Of a DNA stretch of 64,000 bases, positions 34,325 through 46,526 are shown piece after piece. Numbering within the stretch: the first letter of the stretch is position 1; every line of letters starts with the position of its first letter. The notes below the pieces were generated by a model. The model worked only from the letters and a program-made list of their open reading frames with translations, did no database searches and was not told the origin of the DNA. The stretch is taken from the NCBI RefSeq assembly GCF_030272615.1, contig NC_081414.1, positions 46,421,501 through 46,485,500 on the forward strand. The letters are read 5' to 3'. The stretch comes from Cryptomeria japonica. Lineage: Eukaryota > Streptophyta > Pinopsida > Cupressales > Cupressaceae. Position numbers and translations under genes: made by a program.

Positions 34325-36409
34325 AGATACATTTGAGTAACTTAGGCTAAAGTTAGAAGTTGTCACCCCTCCTTCTAACTAGATGAATAGATGATGCATT
34401 GGTCTAGGGGGAGAAATTCAAGATATATCTTTTTCCTAGATTAATGAGGGCTACCCATTAGGAGATGTAGGTAGAAAGTTGATACCTAAAAGGGGGGAAT
34501 GTTTATTGTTGTATATTCTAGTGAAGACCCTTACCCTTTTCCCTTGATGTCAAAGAGAGAGAGAGGACACCTTGTAACTAGTGTTTCCATCAATGACAAA
34601 AGGGGAGATTATTGTAGATATGGTAGTAATGTGTTGTCATTGATGCCAACCCATGATACACTTGTATGAAAAAGGGGGAGATTGTTGTATTTGTGGTGAT
34701 TATGTGTTGAACCTAAGTTTGTATGCTTGAATGCCAAATTTATTGATCAAATGTGTTGTTCTAAAGTTCATGGTTGGATCTCAAATGTGCCTTGTTTGAC
34801 ATGTTATTGTAGTATATGTTTCTAAAGGAATGATGATTCATGGTTGAACATCAAATGTGTTGTTCCAAAGCTTGTGGTTGGATCTCAAATGAGTAATTTT
34901 CTGAAGTTCATAGTTGGATGACGAATGTTCTTTAATTGATACATTTTTTAATGAAACAACTTAAGTATGTTGTGTTAGTTTGGGTGTCTCTAGACTAGGA
35001 GATTACCACATTTTTCTACATCTAAAGATATGATTTCATGGTTTGGAAGTAAGATAGAGGAGGATGTGTAGTTTGCATGTCTCTCTTTTTTGTCACAAAA
35101 GTCAATGTAGTTATTTCCAACGCATGTAGAGTAAAGACAGTTTTGTTGCCTATCAGGATGAGTTAGAGGAATGCTCTACACTTCTCTACAATTCAATACT
35201 TTTTCTTTTGGTTTGGGTGACCTAATAATAGTGTCTATGCATTAGTTCTCCTCAATTTTTTTAGGTTTTAGGTGTACTGCAAGTATGAACCTAATTTTTA
35301 TATCTCAAGACTATGTTGTCTTGTTTGAATTCAATGGTTGGTTTCTATATTTGTTTATTTGTGTGAGTTTGATTCAGCATGATAGTGAAAAAGAACCATA
35401 TAGAAATGATGTTGAAGTTCATATGATACTATCTTATGCTTTGAGTGGTTGTTCCTAATCTTTTTGTTACTATTTGTTGGTCCTAGATTGAATGTATAAA
35501 AGGTTAATTCATTATCCAACTAACTTGGAATATTTGTGCTGATTCTTTAAGATTTGTGATAGAATAGAGAGGCGTGATAAAGTGTTTTAATTCATGTTTA
35601 TCTATTGTCTTGGGCCACATATGATTCCCTTCCATCGTGAAAGTTTTTGGATCAACCTCTTTGGTCGATGCATGTTTCATGTCTATACATTCCATCTTGG
35701 CTAACTTGTAGATGGTTATTAGTTCTTATTGAGGATATAAATAAAATATCAAATTCGTTTCAAAGAATGGATTTGGTGTTGTGAATAGTAAAAAGAAGAG
35801 ATTAATACATATTAGAGATAGTGAGCCAAAGGGAATCTCATTTGAGAACAAGCCTAGAAGTTTGTTGGAGGCAGCGAGCCAAAAGTAGCTAATAGAGTTG
35901 TTACAATGGAATTTTATCAATTTTTTATGATTAATTTGAGGTTGTAGCCTCCTTCTGTAAGTGTTTGACTTTCAGGGAGTAGTGAGATTCCATTGGTTGT
36001 ATCCATAAAACTATATTTCAAGGAGTTGGAGCTTCCTTTGGATTGTAGTATATAAAACCTATTGTAAATCTATTTTTTATTTGTGGGCTGGATTGGATAG
36101 TATCTCTAAGAATATTTCTCACCATGGTTTTTCCCTTGTTGGGTTTTCTAAATAAATCTAGTGTCTTCTTATGCAAATGTGGTGAATGTTCTATATCATT
36201 AGTGCTAATTTGTTTTGCGTAGGGGTTTGAATTGATATAAATGCTGAAGGGCTTAAGTTAAGGGTTTGTAGTTAGGGCTATTGGTTGTTCTCCGATGTAA
36301 TTTCAATTGGATTGGGTTTGATTCCTAGTTTTCATGTTAGAATAGTGAGTCCCTTTTCCCTATATTATAGTTTATTTAAAGAATAAATACTACAAAAATA
36401 GGGATATTT
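34325..36409 (+). mobile_element. Copia 3' end with partial LTR
   Basis: 34325-34682 looks like Copia 3' untranslated DNA: repeated AAAGGGGAGAT-type tracts, the last (GAAAAAGGGGGAGAT) directly before TGTTGTATTTGTGG at 34683, an LTR start. The LTR contains the CACCATGGTTTTTCCC block near 36118 that is shared with the other Copia LTRs. Its 3' end could not be placed. Copia-3 is inserted at TATTT (36405-36409), and the sequence resumes at 50775. Short open frames here are not convincing genes. Confidence 0.5.
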
Positions 36410-37503
36410 TGTTGGTATTATGGATGTGTTGCATTAGTTTTGTCATTGATATCAACACTTATCCTTCTGGAGATCTATATTTGGCACTATGGTTATATTG
36501 GTTTACTCTTGAACTGGCACATTGTGTTCACCGACAAGATCAGTGACTTATGCACAGTCACCGGTATATGCTCATCGACAAGTTATATGGTTCACCGACA
36601 TAGATGATGACTTGTTATCATCTGGAGATCACTTGATTATGTCTAAGACATGCTTTGGATACTTGGTTTTGGTGTTTTGGTTATTGGTCTAATCGGGTTG
36701 ACATATTTGCTGTTACCAGTAGATTGGTTTAGGTTATGGACCAATATGCGTTATCTATTCCAGATCAGCACGACACGTTATGGAGATGATTTATTGATTG
36801 GATATTGTTGTAAATGTAGTGAGCTGACATGATGCATCGCATAAAGACTTATTTTTAATTGATTTAATTGTAATATTCTTAGTAAGTCGACCTCCATATT
36901 TGGTCTTAGGTTTTGTATATATGTAAGATCTCATTTGTGAGATGATAGATAGGATATGGTTATGGCATGGTATTGTAACATGGTATGTGGAAATATTGAA
37001 GATCATATGAGCAGACCATAGAGAAGGTTCAAGGAAGGTTTGAAGGTGTTTATTAGAGCTTAACGGGTATTGAATCCAGCATTGGAGATTCTATTTTGAG
37101 TAGTACATTATTCTAAGATTTAACCATCCTATTGTAGTCATTGTGACTCCCATTTGAGCAGTGTGCTCTAGGTGGTTGGCCTTTCTGCATGTGCAAACCA
37201 CATTTGTATACACATACTATCTGTAGTAGTATCATCTGATTGTGGGTAAAGTTTCCCACTATGGTTTTTCGCCTTATAGGGTTTCCACGTCAAAATTTAT
37301 GTGTTATATGTTGTGGATGTTGTTTCTCTTTCTATTTCATGCATTAAGTTTCACCGATATTGATATTAACTGCTAATCTATTAACTGACATTAAGTTTGG
37401 TTTATCGGTATTAAGTATTAAGTTTGATTAATTTATAATTGGGTTGAAATTCATTGACAACTAATTCACCCCCCCCTCTCATTTGTCCTTCTAGTTCCTA
37501 ACA
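36410..37503 (+). repeat. 5' LTR of Copia-3
   Basis: 1094 bp, TGTTGGTATTATGG ... AGTTCCTAACA. It has a decayed C-run hairpin (37456-37487) and the conserved ATGGTTTTTC block near 37260. Confidence 0.92.
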
Positions 37504-37517
37504 ATTGGTATCAAAGC
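37504..37517 (+). other. Primer binding site of Copia-3
   Basis: ATTGGTATCAAAGC immediately after the LTR end. Confidence 0.92.
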
Positions 37518-37560
37518 TAAGTCCTCTTTTTGCAAAAGCCTAACTGCTTGAGGAGATCCT

Positions 37561-38303
37561 ATGGCAACAAACATTTTTAGGAAGGACAGTCCTAAACTTG
37601 ATGGAACTAACTATGGTATATGGAAGATCAAAATGGAGACACATCTGAATTGCATTGGAAGAGACATATGGGAAGTTACAAAGACTGGCTATGTTGGTCC
37701 TACTTTGAATCAACCTAATCCACCAACTTTGGGTAAAGATCAAGAAAATGATTGCCAAGCAAGAGAAGCACTTTTGAGCGCATCATGGGATTATCAGACC
37801 AATCTACTGCTAAAGATATTTGGGATAAATTGGAGACATTGAATGAAGGAGATACCACTGTAAAAATTGCAAAACTGGAATGTTACCAGGTCAGCTATGA
37901 AAATTTGAAAATGGAAGAAGATGAAAGAATTTTTGCTTTTATGGAAAGAGTTAATAAAATTGTTTTAGAAATACAATGTTGTGGAGGATCCTTAAGTGAA
38001 GATGAAATTGTTTCTAAATTTTTAAGAGCTTTGCCATCAGCTTACAAAATGAAAGTAACTGCTATTAATGAGTTGAGAATAATGCCTAATACATTAGTAT
38101 ATAGAGATACCTTGGTTGGAAAACTATCAGCATTTGAGCTTGAGGAATTTGGTCTTGTTGCTATAGTTAAGAAATATTTAGCCTTCACAACATCATCATC
38201 TGCAGCATCATCATCATCATCTGACAAATCTGATTGGAAAGAACTTTATGCAAAAGAACTTGAAGATATCAAGAGGGAAAATGAAGAACTGGAAGAACTT
38301 TAA
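37561..38303 (+). pseudogene. Copia-3 gag, one frameshift
   Basis: ATG at 37561 (MATNIFRKDSPKLDGTNYGI...) is open to about 37780 and then shifts frame near the AREALLS motif. The second frame continues from about 37785 to a TAA at 38301: KDIWDKLETLNEG, CCGGSLSEDEIVSKFLRALP, KLSAFELEEFG, a Ser-rich linker, then KELYAKELEDIKREN. This is the Copia gag (UBN2-type) domain. Copia-1 gag is the closest relative in the window. The zinc knuckle lies just past the stop (see next entry). Confidence 0.9.
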
Positions 38304-39139
38304 GCACTATTTGCAAGGAAAATTCCTAAAGGTCCAGTTGGAAGTAAGTATGAAGGTAAAGCACCGTTTAAATATTTTAATTGTAATAAAATTGGTCATA
38401 TAGCATCTAGATGTCTTGATAGACATGCAAGATTGACAGAGGAAGCTAAAAGAACATATAAGCCTAACCCTGAATATCAGAGATGCAGATTTAAGAAGAA
38501 TAGAGATAAAACATGTTACTATGTTGATGAAGGAGTTACAGATGATTCTAATGAAGAACCAACAAACAATGGATGGGCATTTGTTGCAATAAAAGAAGAT
38601 CATCTGGAACCTATAGTTCCATTGATAGAGCAGGCCCTAGAAGCTAAAATTGAGGAAAAAGGTGAATGGATCATTGATAGTGGATGTTCACATCATATGA
38701 CAGGTGATAAAAGTAAATTATTATCTTTTCAAGAATACAATGGAGGTTTAGTAAGATTTGGAGATGATAAATCTTGTTTAATCAAAGGAAAAGGCACTAT
38801 ATCTTTGGATGGTAAGCACAATACTGACAATGTTTATTATATTGAAGGTTTGAAGCATAATCTTTTGAGTGTTGGTCAATTAGTTGAAAAGGGATTTTAG
38901 TTATAGCTCAAGAATGGTAAATGCAAAATCATGAACATAACTAGATTGGAGATTGCAACTGGTAATCAAACTAAAGGTAATATCTTCATTTGAACAACAG
39001 TGATAAGATATGTTTGATTGCACATATTGATGAAAGTTGGTTACGGCATAAGAGACTCTGTCATGTAAATTTTGATTGCATTGTAAAGATCAGTTCAACT
39101 AAGGCAGTAAGGGATTTACCTAAGATTGTGAAACCTCAT
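38304..39139 (+). pseudogene. Copia-3 zinc knuckle and protease region
   Basis: After the TAA at 38301, a knuckle YFNCNKIGHIASRC follows with its first Cys changed to Tyr. From 38433 to 38900 a frame carries TCYYVDEGVTDD, the protease active site WIIDSGCSHHMTGD (DSG intact, about 38665) and HNLLSVGQLVEKGF. A stop at 38898 and a frameshift near 38985 precede the start of the integrase zinc region (HKRLCHVNFD, near 39050). The sequence is interrupted at 39139 by the 761-bp insert. Confidence 0.88.
39062..39139 (+). repeat. 78-bp direct repeat, left copy
   Basis: Identical to 39901-39978 over all 78 bases. It is coding sequence of the integrase zinc region that appears once in related elements, so one copy is new. 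Confidence 0.95.
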
Positions 39140-39900
39140 TGTAGACACTCAAAATTGTCCAGTCTAATTAAATAAATATTTTATTTATTTAATTATCTAA
39201 GCCTAATTCTTCTATTAATTAAATAAATTTTTATTTATTTAATTAATTCATTTATCCTCTTCGAGCCTTATTTCTCATTTGAATAAATACATTTATTTAT
39301 TTAAATTATCCTTTTCCTAAATTAAATAAATATTTTATTTATTTAATTATCCTACTTCTTCTATTAATTAAATAAATATTTATTTATTTAATTAATTCAT
39401 TATCTTTTTCTACACATGACACATGTCATTCATCTCTTAATTCCTACACTACCTACCTCTTTCATTATTTTACTATTTCTTTTACCTACCCTCTAATCCT
39501 AGCCGACCTCTCTTTTTACACCTCTCAATCTTATCCCTCCATTTCATATTGTGTCTTCTATTTAAGGAGATGCTTCCTTCATTGTCAAACCCTAATGACT
39601 AATCTTGAAGACTTGGCAACACTACGATCCTACTTGCAACCACATTCCATTCTTTGTTGAGCTCTTGTGCATATAAAAATCTGAGCGCAAATATATCAAA
39701 CAAGATCAATGGAGATAGGAAGAATGGAGATGAAAACCCTATTGGACATGTGATGGTATAATCTTTGTGATTTTGTTTTATTTTGCATTGTCTTAGGTAA
39801 TCTTCATATGTTATGGTGGATCTTTTGATTGTTAGGCTAGGGTTTTGTGGTTGGATTCATTTAGCCTTTCAATATTGTTATTATTGTTATCCATTTTCAC
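39140..39900 (+). mobile_element. 761-bp LTR-like insert inside the 78-bp duplication
   Basis: Begins TGTAGACACTCAAAATTG and ends ...CCATTTTCAC; TG...CA would end at 39899. It has several AT-rich TTATTTATTTAATTA units (39165-39405), an ACATGACACATGTC segment and a TATTTAA TATA-like site near 39560. The start and layout match the LTR-like unit at 13698-14677. No ORF. It is probably a solo LTR or LTR fragment, but the flanking duplication is far longer than the 4-6 bp made by LTR integrases. Confidence 0.65.
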
Positions 39901-39978
39901 CATGTAAATTTTGATTGCATTGTAAAGATCAGTTCAACTAAGGCAGTAAGGGATTTACCTAAGATTGTGAAACCTCAT
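39901..39978 (+). repeat. 78-bp direct repeat, right copy
   Basis: Identical to 39062-39139, and continues into the uninterrupted integrase frame. Confidence 0.95.
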
Positions 39979-41163
39979 AATCCGGTATGTAAGGAATGTC
40001 AAATGGGAAAGAAAGTTAGAACAACTTTTAAGAGTATTTCTGAGAAATCCAATAATGTTCTTGATTTAATTCATACTGACTTGTGTGGTCCAACAAGAAC
40101 AAGAAGTCTACAGGGAGATAGATATTTTATGCTAATTATTAATGATTATTCTAGAATGTGTTGGGTTACTTTTCTCAGGGAGAAATTAGAAGCTTTTGGA
40201 AAATTCAAGCTATACAAGGCAATGGTAGAGAATGAAACCCATAAGAAAATCAAATGTTTGAGACCTGATCAAGGAGGAGAATTTACATCTAAGGAATTTA
40301 ATACATTATGTGAAGTGAATGGAATTAAAGGACAACTATCAGCACCCCAGACAACTCAGCAGAATGGAATTGTGGAAAGGAAGAATAGAACTATTCTAGA
40401 AGCAACTAGAAGCATGATATTGGAAGAAAATCTACCTCATGTGTACTCGAGAGAAGCAATGAATACAACGGTTTACACTTTTAACAAATTTCACATCAAA
40501 GGTGAAACCGGTAAGACCCCTTATGAACTATGGTTTGGTAATACTCCTACTCTTAAATACTTCAGAATATTTGGAAGCAAATGCTATATTAGGAGAGATG
40601 AGTATGTTGGTAAGTTTGATCCTAGAAGTGATGAAGGAATATTTCTTGGTTATTCATCTAAGAGCAAGGCATATAGATGTTTTAATAAAGATTGTTGAAG
40701 ATCATTGAAAGTGCTAATGTGAAGATAGATGAACACTTAAGAGGAAATTCAAGGTCTGTAGATTCTGAACTGACAGATGAGATGAACATAAATGAACCAA
40801 TATAGAGTGCATCAGTACAAAATGTGGATCCAGTCACACAACATCATCAGAGAATTCCATAGTGACTGAAGAACATTAGCATATGAATAAACCCAGGTAT
40901 GTGAGACTAAATCACTCAGAAAATCAGATAATTGGGAATAAGTATCAAGGTGTTATGACAAGAGGAAGACTAGAAAATGAAGAGGTATGCTTAATTTCTC
41001 AAATTGAACCAACATATGTTATTGAAGCATATCAAGATGAACATTGGATAAAAGCAATGGAAGATGAATTAGAACAAATTGAAAAGAACAATACATGGAC
41101 ATTAGTTCCCCGGCCTAAAGACAAAAATATAATTGGAACTAAATGGGTATTTAGAAATAAACT
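39979..41163 (+). pseudogene. Copia-3 integrase and start of reverse transcriptase
   Basis: A long open piece (39967-40698) encodes the integrase: CKECQMGK (zinc ligands), HTDLCGPTRTRS, LRPDQGGEFTS and NGIVERKNR keep the three catalytic acids, and ends at a TGA after FNKDC. A degenerate linker follows. From 40883 the RT start is open: RYVRLNHSENQIIG, WIKAMEDELEQIEKN, NTWTLVPRP and GTKWVFRNK, up to the AAACT duplication at 41159-41163, where the Gypsy-type element begins. Confidence 0.92.
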
Positions 41164-42383
41164 TGTAAAGTGGAAAATCGCGAGCGAACCCTAAGTGTTC
41201 CCCCCACCACTCCGAGAAGAGGGGAAGGAGGTCACTTAGGGGAGACTTTACATTCAAAAGAGGGGTTGAAACCCACAAGATCCAATCCCACACAATGCAA
41301 GATTGGATTCTAAATGAGTTTCAAGGGTTAAGACAGCAAGGCTACCCTCTTTTGTAAAGAATGTAGATAGAATGATTAAGCTAGGAATGCATGAAAAGTG
41401 AGAAAGATCCACTTATAAACTGAGATAGGGATATAGGATGAAGCTACAGACCTGGAATTAGTAGTAAAATGTCAAGACGGCACTATCATGCAAATTTGAG
41501 TGAAAATTGACGGGACGATGGCGCCCGGCGTGCACACGGTCCTCCGAAAAATCCGCGAAACGAAGGGGGATCTGTTCGTCTCTGCACAAGGATTCCAGAT
41601 CTTCAATTACAGCCGCGTACCTGCAACCTACACATAGAAAAGTGAAGACGATTGGGGGGTTAGGGATTAGGGGTTTGCCCTTAGGTCAAACCCCGGTTTT
41701 GGAATTAACCAAGAAATGAGAAATGTTGTAAATGTAAATGATTGTAATGTAAAACAAGTACTAGTACCTTGTTGTAAGAATGTTTGTATTCTTACATGCG
41801 AAGGTGTAGATGTTGTTGTATGTTGTATGTTGTATGTTGTATGTGATATGTGATCTCCTCTTCAATGGTTGAATCCTTGTCTTGAATGCAACACTTAGCC
41901 TTGAATGGAGACTTAGAATGCTCAATTGCTTGAAGGAATGCTTGAATGCTTAAATGTTTGAATGTTTAAATGTCGCTTCCACCTTTTTTCCATCTATCCC
42001 CCAAAATGGGAGAGGAAATGTAGTTTATATACTTGCCAATTAGGGTTGATAGACTGATTTTTCTGACCTTAGGCCGACCAAGAAACAATATTTTCCAATT
42101 TGCAAACATAAAGACCCGAGGCCCCAAAAGAGATCTGGCCCAAAATAGGGCCAGGGACCAGGGCGCTGGGCGCCATGGTCCTGGGGGACTAGGGTGCTGG
42201 GCACCATGGTCCCACCTCCAAGGACAGCAGGGTGCAAGGAGGATCAGGCCAGGTTGCTGAAAAATGTAGTTTTTGATGTCATGAGCAAGTTTCGGGGTCT
42301 CCATTCAGGTTTCGTGTTGTGTCGCCATCGTGAAGACCCAAATGTAGTCAAAATTGCAAGTGTCGTAATTTTAGGACGCTACA
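41164..42383 (-). repeat. 3' LTR of the Gypsy-type element
   Basis: 1220 bp, plus-strand TGTAAAGTGG ... GGACGCTACA. Two copies of the 31-bp unit (42153-42214). It lacks about 20 bp (GATTGACGGTTTTCACTTAG-like) that the other LTR keeps, apparently lost between short CACTTAGG repeats. Confidence 0.94.
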
Positions 42384-43118
42384 TTTAGCCCCCACTTTAG
42401 CGGGAGTATAAGCGTATGCCAATACTTCCAGTAAAGTACAAGGAAACAACATTGAAAAACTTTCACCACGTCAAGAAGGCAAGATACACCAAGCCCCCAG
42501 TGGACTAAGGATCTTACGACTTCAATTGACAAAGTAAAAGGGAAGATCACGAGGGAGAACCATGACTGTCAGTAGTAAGGTTCCCTCACTATGAGTCATG
42601 CAAGAAAAATACCAAAAATTTTCAAGGCAAAGCTAAGTTCGCCAAGAAATTTTCAAGTATCCTGAAAGGATAGACGGGGTGTATGCCCCCCTACGTTAAA
42701 GCGATCGTACATGCCTCAACGGGGGTGATTGCTTTAAGGTAGAGATACATGAGAAGGGAAAGGAGCACGTTATCACAAAGATTTAGCCCCCAAGTGTGAG
42801 ATAAACCCAAGGATAATAGACACAAAGCACAAAGCACGAGGTGACTTCGCTTTCCTCAGGGTCAGTATGTTGTATGATAATTCATGTATATCATATGTAT
42901 GTATGCATAATTGTTCTTCATTCCCCAATCAAGGAAGGTCACCTAGAAGAAGGGAACACATGTGTCTTTTGAGTCAACATGAGAGAGACCAAAAGAGGTC
43001 GCAATGCTTTGCATCGTCCTCAAGTAGACAACACTAAGGACAACAAATAGAAGAATGAGAATAACACATAGAAGAAGTAACAAAAGAGAGGAGGAGAGAG
43101 TCTACTATGCTAATGAAA
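42384..43118 (-). other. 3' non-coding part and polypurine tract of the Gypsy-type element
   Basis: The minus strand reads AAAGTGGGGGCTAAA (about 42384-42398) directly before the 3' LTR. The remaining 0.7 kb has no open frame with polymerase motifs. This is where pol would continue in an autonomous relative. Confidence 0.75.
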
Positions 43119-46100
43119 CTAGTCTAGCACGTCATCTACCCCCCGATCTTGCTGATCAATGTTTCGGGAAGGCAGGGAACACGCTAGAGGAGGAACATCC
43201 AACACAGCAGATGGAGCTATCACAAGATCCAAACAAGGGCTATGTTCATGTTCCAAGCCACGTTGTTCTTGTCTAGGAGCTAGGATAAGTGCTTTAGAAA
43301 ATTTGTTAGATAAATGGTTATCAATATCAACAAGTTCATATTCACTATCAGAAGCAAGAGAAGTAACATTTTCATCATGAATAACATTTTCATCTATATC
43401 ATCATCAAGATTTATAAAAATAGGATCTTTAACTCGCATAGGATCAAGACCATCATGCATCTTATGTTTAGGAGATTTTGGAGAAAATGGAATAATGCTT
43501 GTTGAAGGTGTGTTTGGGGATTGCAAAGTTTGAGAAGCAGCTGCTTGAGCCCTAAGACGACGCTTTCGTCGGCGTTCACGTGCAGAACGATTTCATCTAG
43601 TCTTAGTATGAAGTGGAGAAGATTGAGGAGGAGGAATGTTCTCATCCTTATCACTTGGGTGTTTAGGTTGTGGTCTCTTAGGCTGGATAATAGGAGAAGA
43701 GGAAGGTCTCTTCTCTTTATAAAAGGAAGGAGGAGGAACTGCTCCATATAAAGGAAGAATATTTGGTTTAGGAAGAAGACCAAGTCCATCATGACGAGGA
43801 GGTATAGGTCTACTTTTAGAAAGTTTATTAGACATAGACATAGTCACATCCATGGGTTGGGAATCTTCTTGAGGAAAGACATTAGTTTTATCTTTCAAAG
43901 GAAGAACTTCCTTCTCAAGAACTATAGGAATATCAAGTTTGGGTGTTCTAGGTTCACTTAGAGATAGGATCATATCTATTTTCCACTTTTGATAAGATTT
44001 GAAAAGATGATCACTTCGCGGTGGAAGAGATTGGAATTGTTTAGGCCAAAAATAATCAATAGGAACGCTAGAAGTTCTTTCAGCTGGTTTAAAGAGACTA
44101 TGATTGACAGTAACAACTTCACCATTATGGGGAAATTTCAAACACTTGTGAATAGGAGAAGCAATAGCTTTCATGGAAGATAGCCAAGGATAGCCTAGCT
44201 TCACACGAAATTGTTTGGATGAAGGAATAATAGCAAAGTTCACATCAAGGGATTTGTTATGGACCTCAATAGGTAATGTAATAGAGCCAATTGCAGGAGA
44301 AGAAAATGCATCAAATAATTTCACAACCACATCTGTTTTGTCATAGACCACTTGATTCAATTGCAAAGTAAAAAGAAATTCTTCAGTAATAACATTAACC
44401 ATGCACGAAGGATCAATAAGCACTCCACGGCAAGGTGTATTCTTGACTTTTGCAATTATGTATAAAGGACCATCAGGTGCCCTGATAGTTTCACTAGAAT
44501 CAAATATGATGGAAGGTTCTTTAGGGTTTTCTTGCTGCTCTACAAAGTTAATCACATTCGGAGTCATAGACACAAGACCATCAGATGAGAAAGAGGAATC
44601 ATTAGCCTCAATCGCATTAGAGGTATGAGAAGGTAATGGATCAGTAAAAATTTGAAGATTTTGGTTAGGAGGAGCTACAGATGTATTGCCTTTATCATTC
44701 ACTCCCGAAACAGAGATAGTATTATTATCAATCAAATCTTGAATTTTACCCTTTAAAGCAAAACATTTTTCAGTATCATGCCCCGGTTGACGATGAAATT
44801 GACAAAAAGATTTGTTATCAAAATAGGGTGAATTAATCTTTGTAGGATCTATTTGCCTTATAGGAGGGAGAGTAAGCACATTTTGTTCCAATAACTTATT
44901 CATAATACTATGCAATGATTCATTCAAAGGAGTAAACTTTCTTTCTTTCTTGAAAAACTTAGAAATAGGAGGCACACCTGATGCTGCATTCACATTGTTG
45001 TTGATGATGTTTTCATTGAATTTAATGGACTCTCTGTTTGGTTTAAACTTCCCAAATGGTTGTTGACTACTATCACCCTTATCACTTGGAGCCATAGGAT
45101 GTGATTGTTCCATTTGACTCACAGTCAGTTGATAATTGTGAAGAGTTGCACACAACTGTTGGAAAGAAGTAAATTCAGAAAACAGAAGTTTATCTCGAAT
45201 ATCTTTTTGTAAATTAGAAATAAAGATTCTTTGAATATCATTGTCAGGCACTGGAAAAGAAATTTGAGCATACAAATGCTTATATCTACCAATGAAATCA
45301 GTCACTTTTTCTTTAACACCTTGTTTACAATGCATTAAATCAATCAAAGTAACTTTAGGACTTATATTGTTTTGAAATTGTTGAATGAAAGCATTTGCAA
45401 CTTGTTCAAAAGAAGTAATAGAATAAGAAGGCAACGAGCAATACCATTGTAGGGCTTTATCTCTTAATGTTCTAGTAAACAGTTTTGCAAGCAACCTTTG
45501 GTCATAAGCAAAATCGGTACATATTGTTTGAAAAGTCTTAACATGTGTTAGAGGATCACCTTTACCATTATAAAGCTCCAAATGCGGGATTTCAACATGT
45601 TTAGGAGGGATAGCTCGAACAATGTCAAGAGAAAGTGGGCTCGCAACATCAAATGTGGGCACACTAAACTTAGATTGATTCATAGAGGCAATTTGTTGCT
45701 GTAAAGAAGAGACAGTTTGTGCAAGATTGTTAATGGTTGCTTCAATCGAAGAATTCATAGTAGATGTGTTAGATTGTGATGGAGGTATTATGTTATTGAA
45801 AGAAGGTATTGATTGAGAGTAAGGTGGTGGGACACTATGATAGTTAGTCATAGGAGATGATTGGAAAGGAGGAACACTACAAGGAGGAATAGAATGGTTA
45901 AATGAATTGCCCCCTTGCACCAGGTTCATTTGTGGAGATGTAATAGGAACACTCATTGAAGGAATGAATGAAGAAGTTGGATTAATTGAAGAAGAAGGAT
46001 TGCCCCCATGACTGGTGATCATAGGAGGAATGTCTTGTATAGAAGTAGTCATTATGTTTGATGTAAAGGTAGGTATGCTAGCAATAGAAGTTGTCAGAGA

Positions 46101-46526
46101 AATAGAATGATTGACTTGAGTGGGAGGTTGTGTATAACCTAAAGTTTCGGCACAACTCTTCATAGGCATCACATTCGAATCCACAATGTGTGCAATACCA
46201 TGCAAAATATCAATTCCATTCTTATCACTTTGAACCATACGTTTTAGACCCTCAATTAATGAAAGAGCTTGACTATCGGGGTATTCTTGAGACATCCATT
46301 GTCGAAAATCATCAAATTGGTTATCCAATTTCAAAAGTTGTTCTACAGAAACCTCATGGAGAGCTTCTTCATCATTAGGAGGATTAGAGGAATTACCCGT
46401 GTCCTCGTTAAAAAGGCTATTCAAATTAGGTTCCATCTCCTCAGTAATTAAACCTTGGAAAGACTTAATTCTAAGGCTTCGTCTAACGGGAATAGTGTAA
46501 GTAGGGCTTATTGTTGTAAAACTCAT
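43119..46526 (-). pseudogene. Gypsy-type gag-protease polyprotein, one in-frame TGA
   Basis: ATG at 46526 opens 977 codons to a TGA at 43593; the same frame then continues to 43119. Residues 1-130 are charged, 140-290 are Ser/Pro/Asn-rich and disordered-looking. About 310-470 is the retrotransposon gag domain (HLELYNGKGDPLTHVKTFQ, then KALQWYCSLP and FIQQFQNN). 575-588 is a non-standard zinc-type motif (CQFHRQPGHDTEKC). About 700-800 is retropepsin-like: GVLIDPSCMVNVITEEF, then LGYPWLSSMKAIASPIHKCL, the arrangement of Tat/Athila-type Gypsy elements. The active site reads D-P-S rather than the usual D-[SGN]-[GS], so activity is doubtful. The stop falls in an Arg-rich stretch and could have come from CGA. 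The frame is otherwise remarkably intact. Confidence 0.88.

Noticed and set aside
39160-39410. CRISPR-like array in the repeated TTTATTTAATTA units
   Set aside because: Units are AT-rich, irregularly spaced and have no unique spacers; this is LTR DNA in a plant genome.
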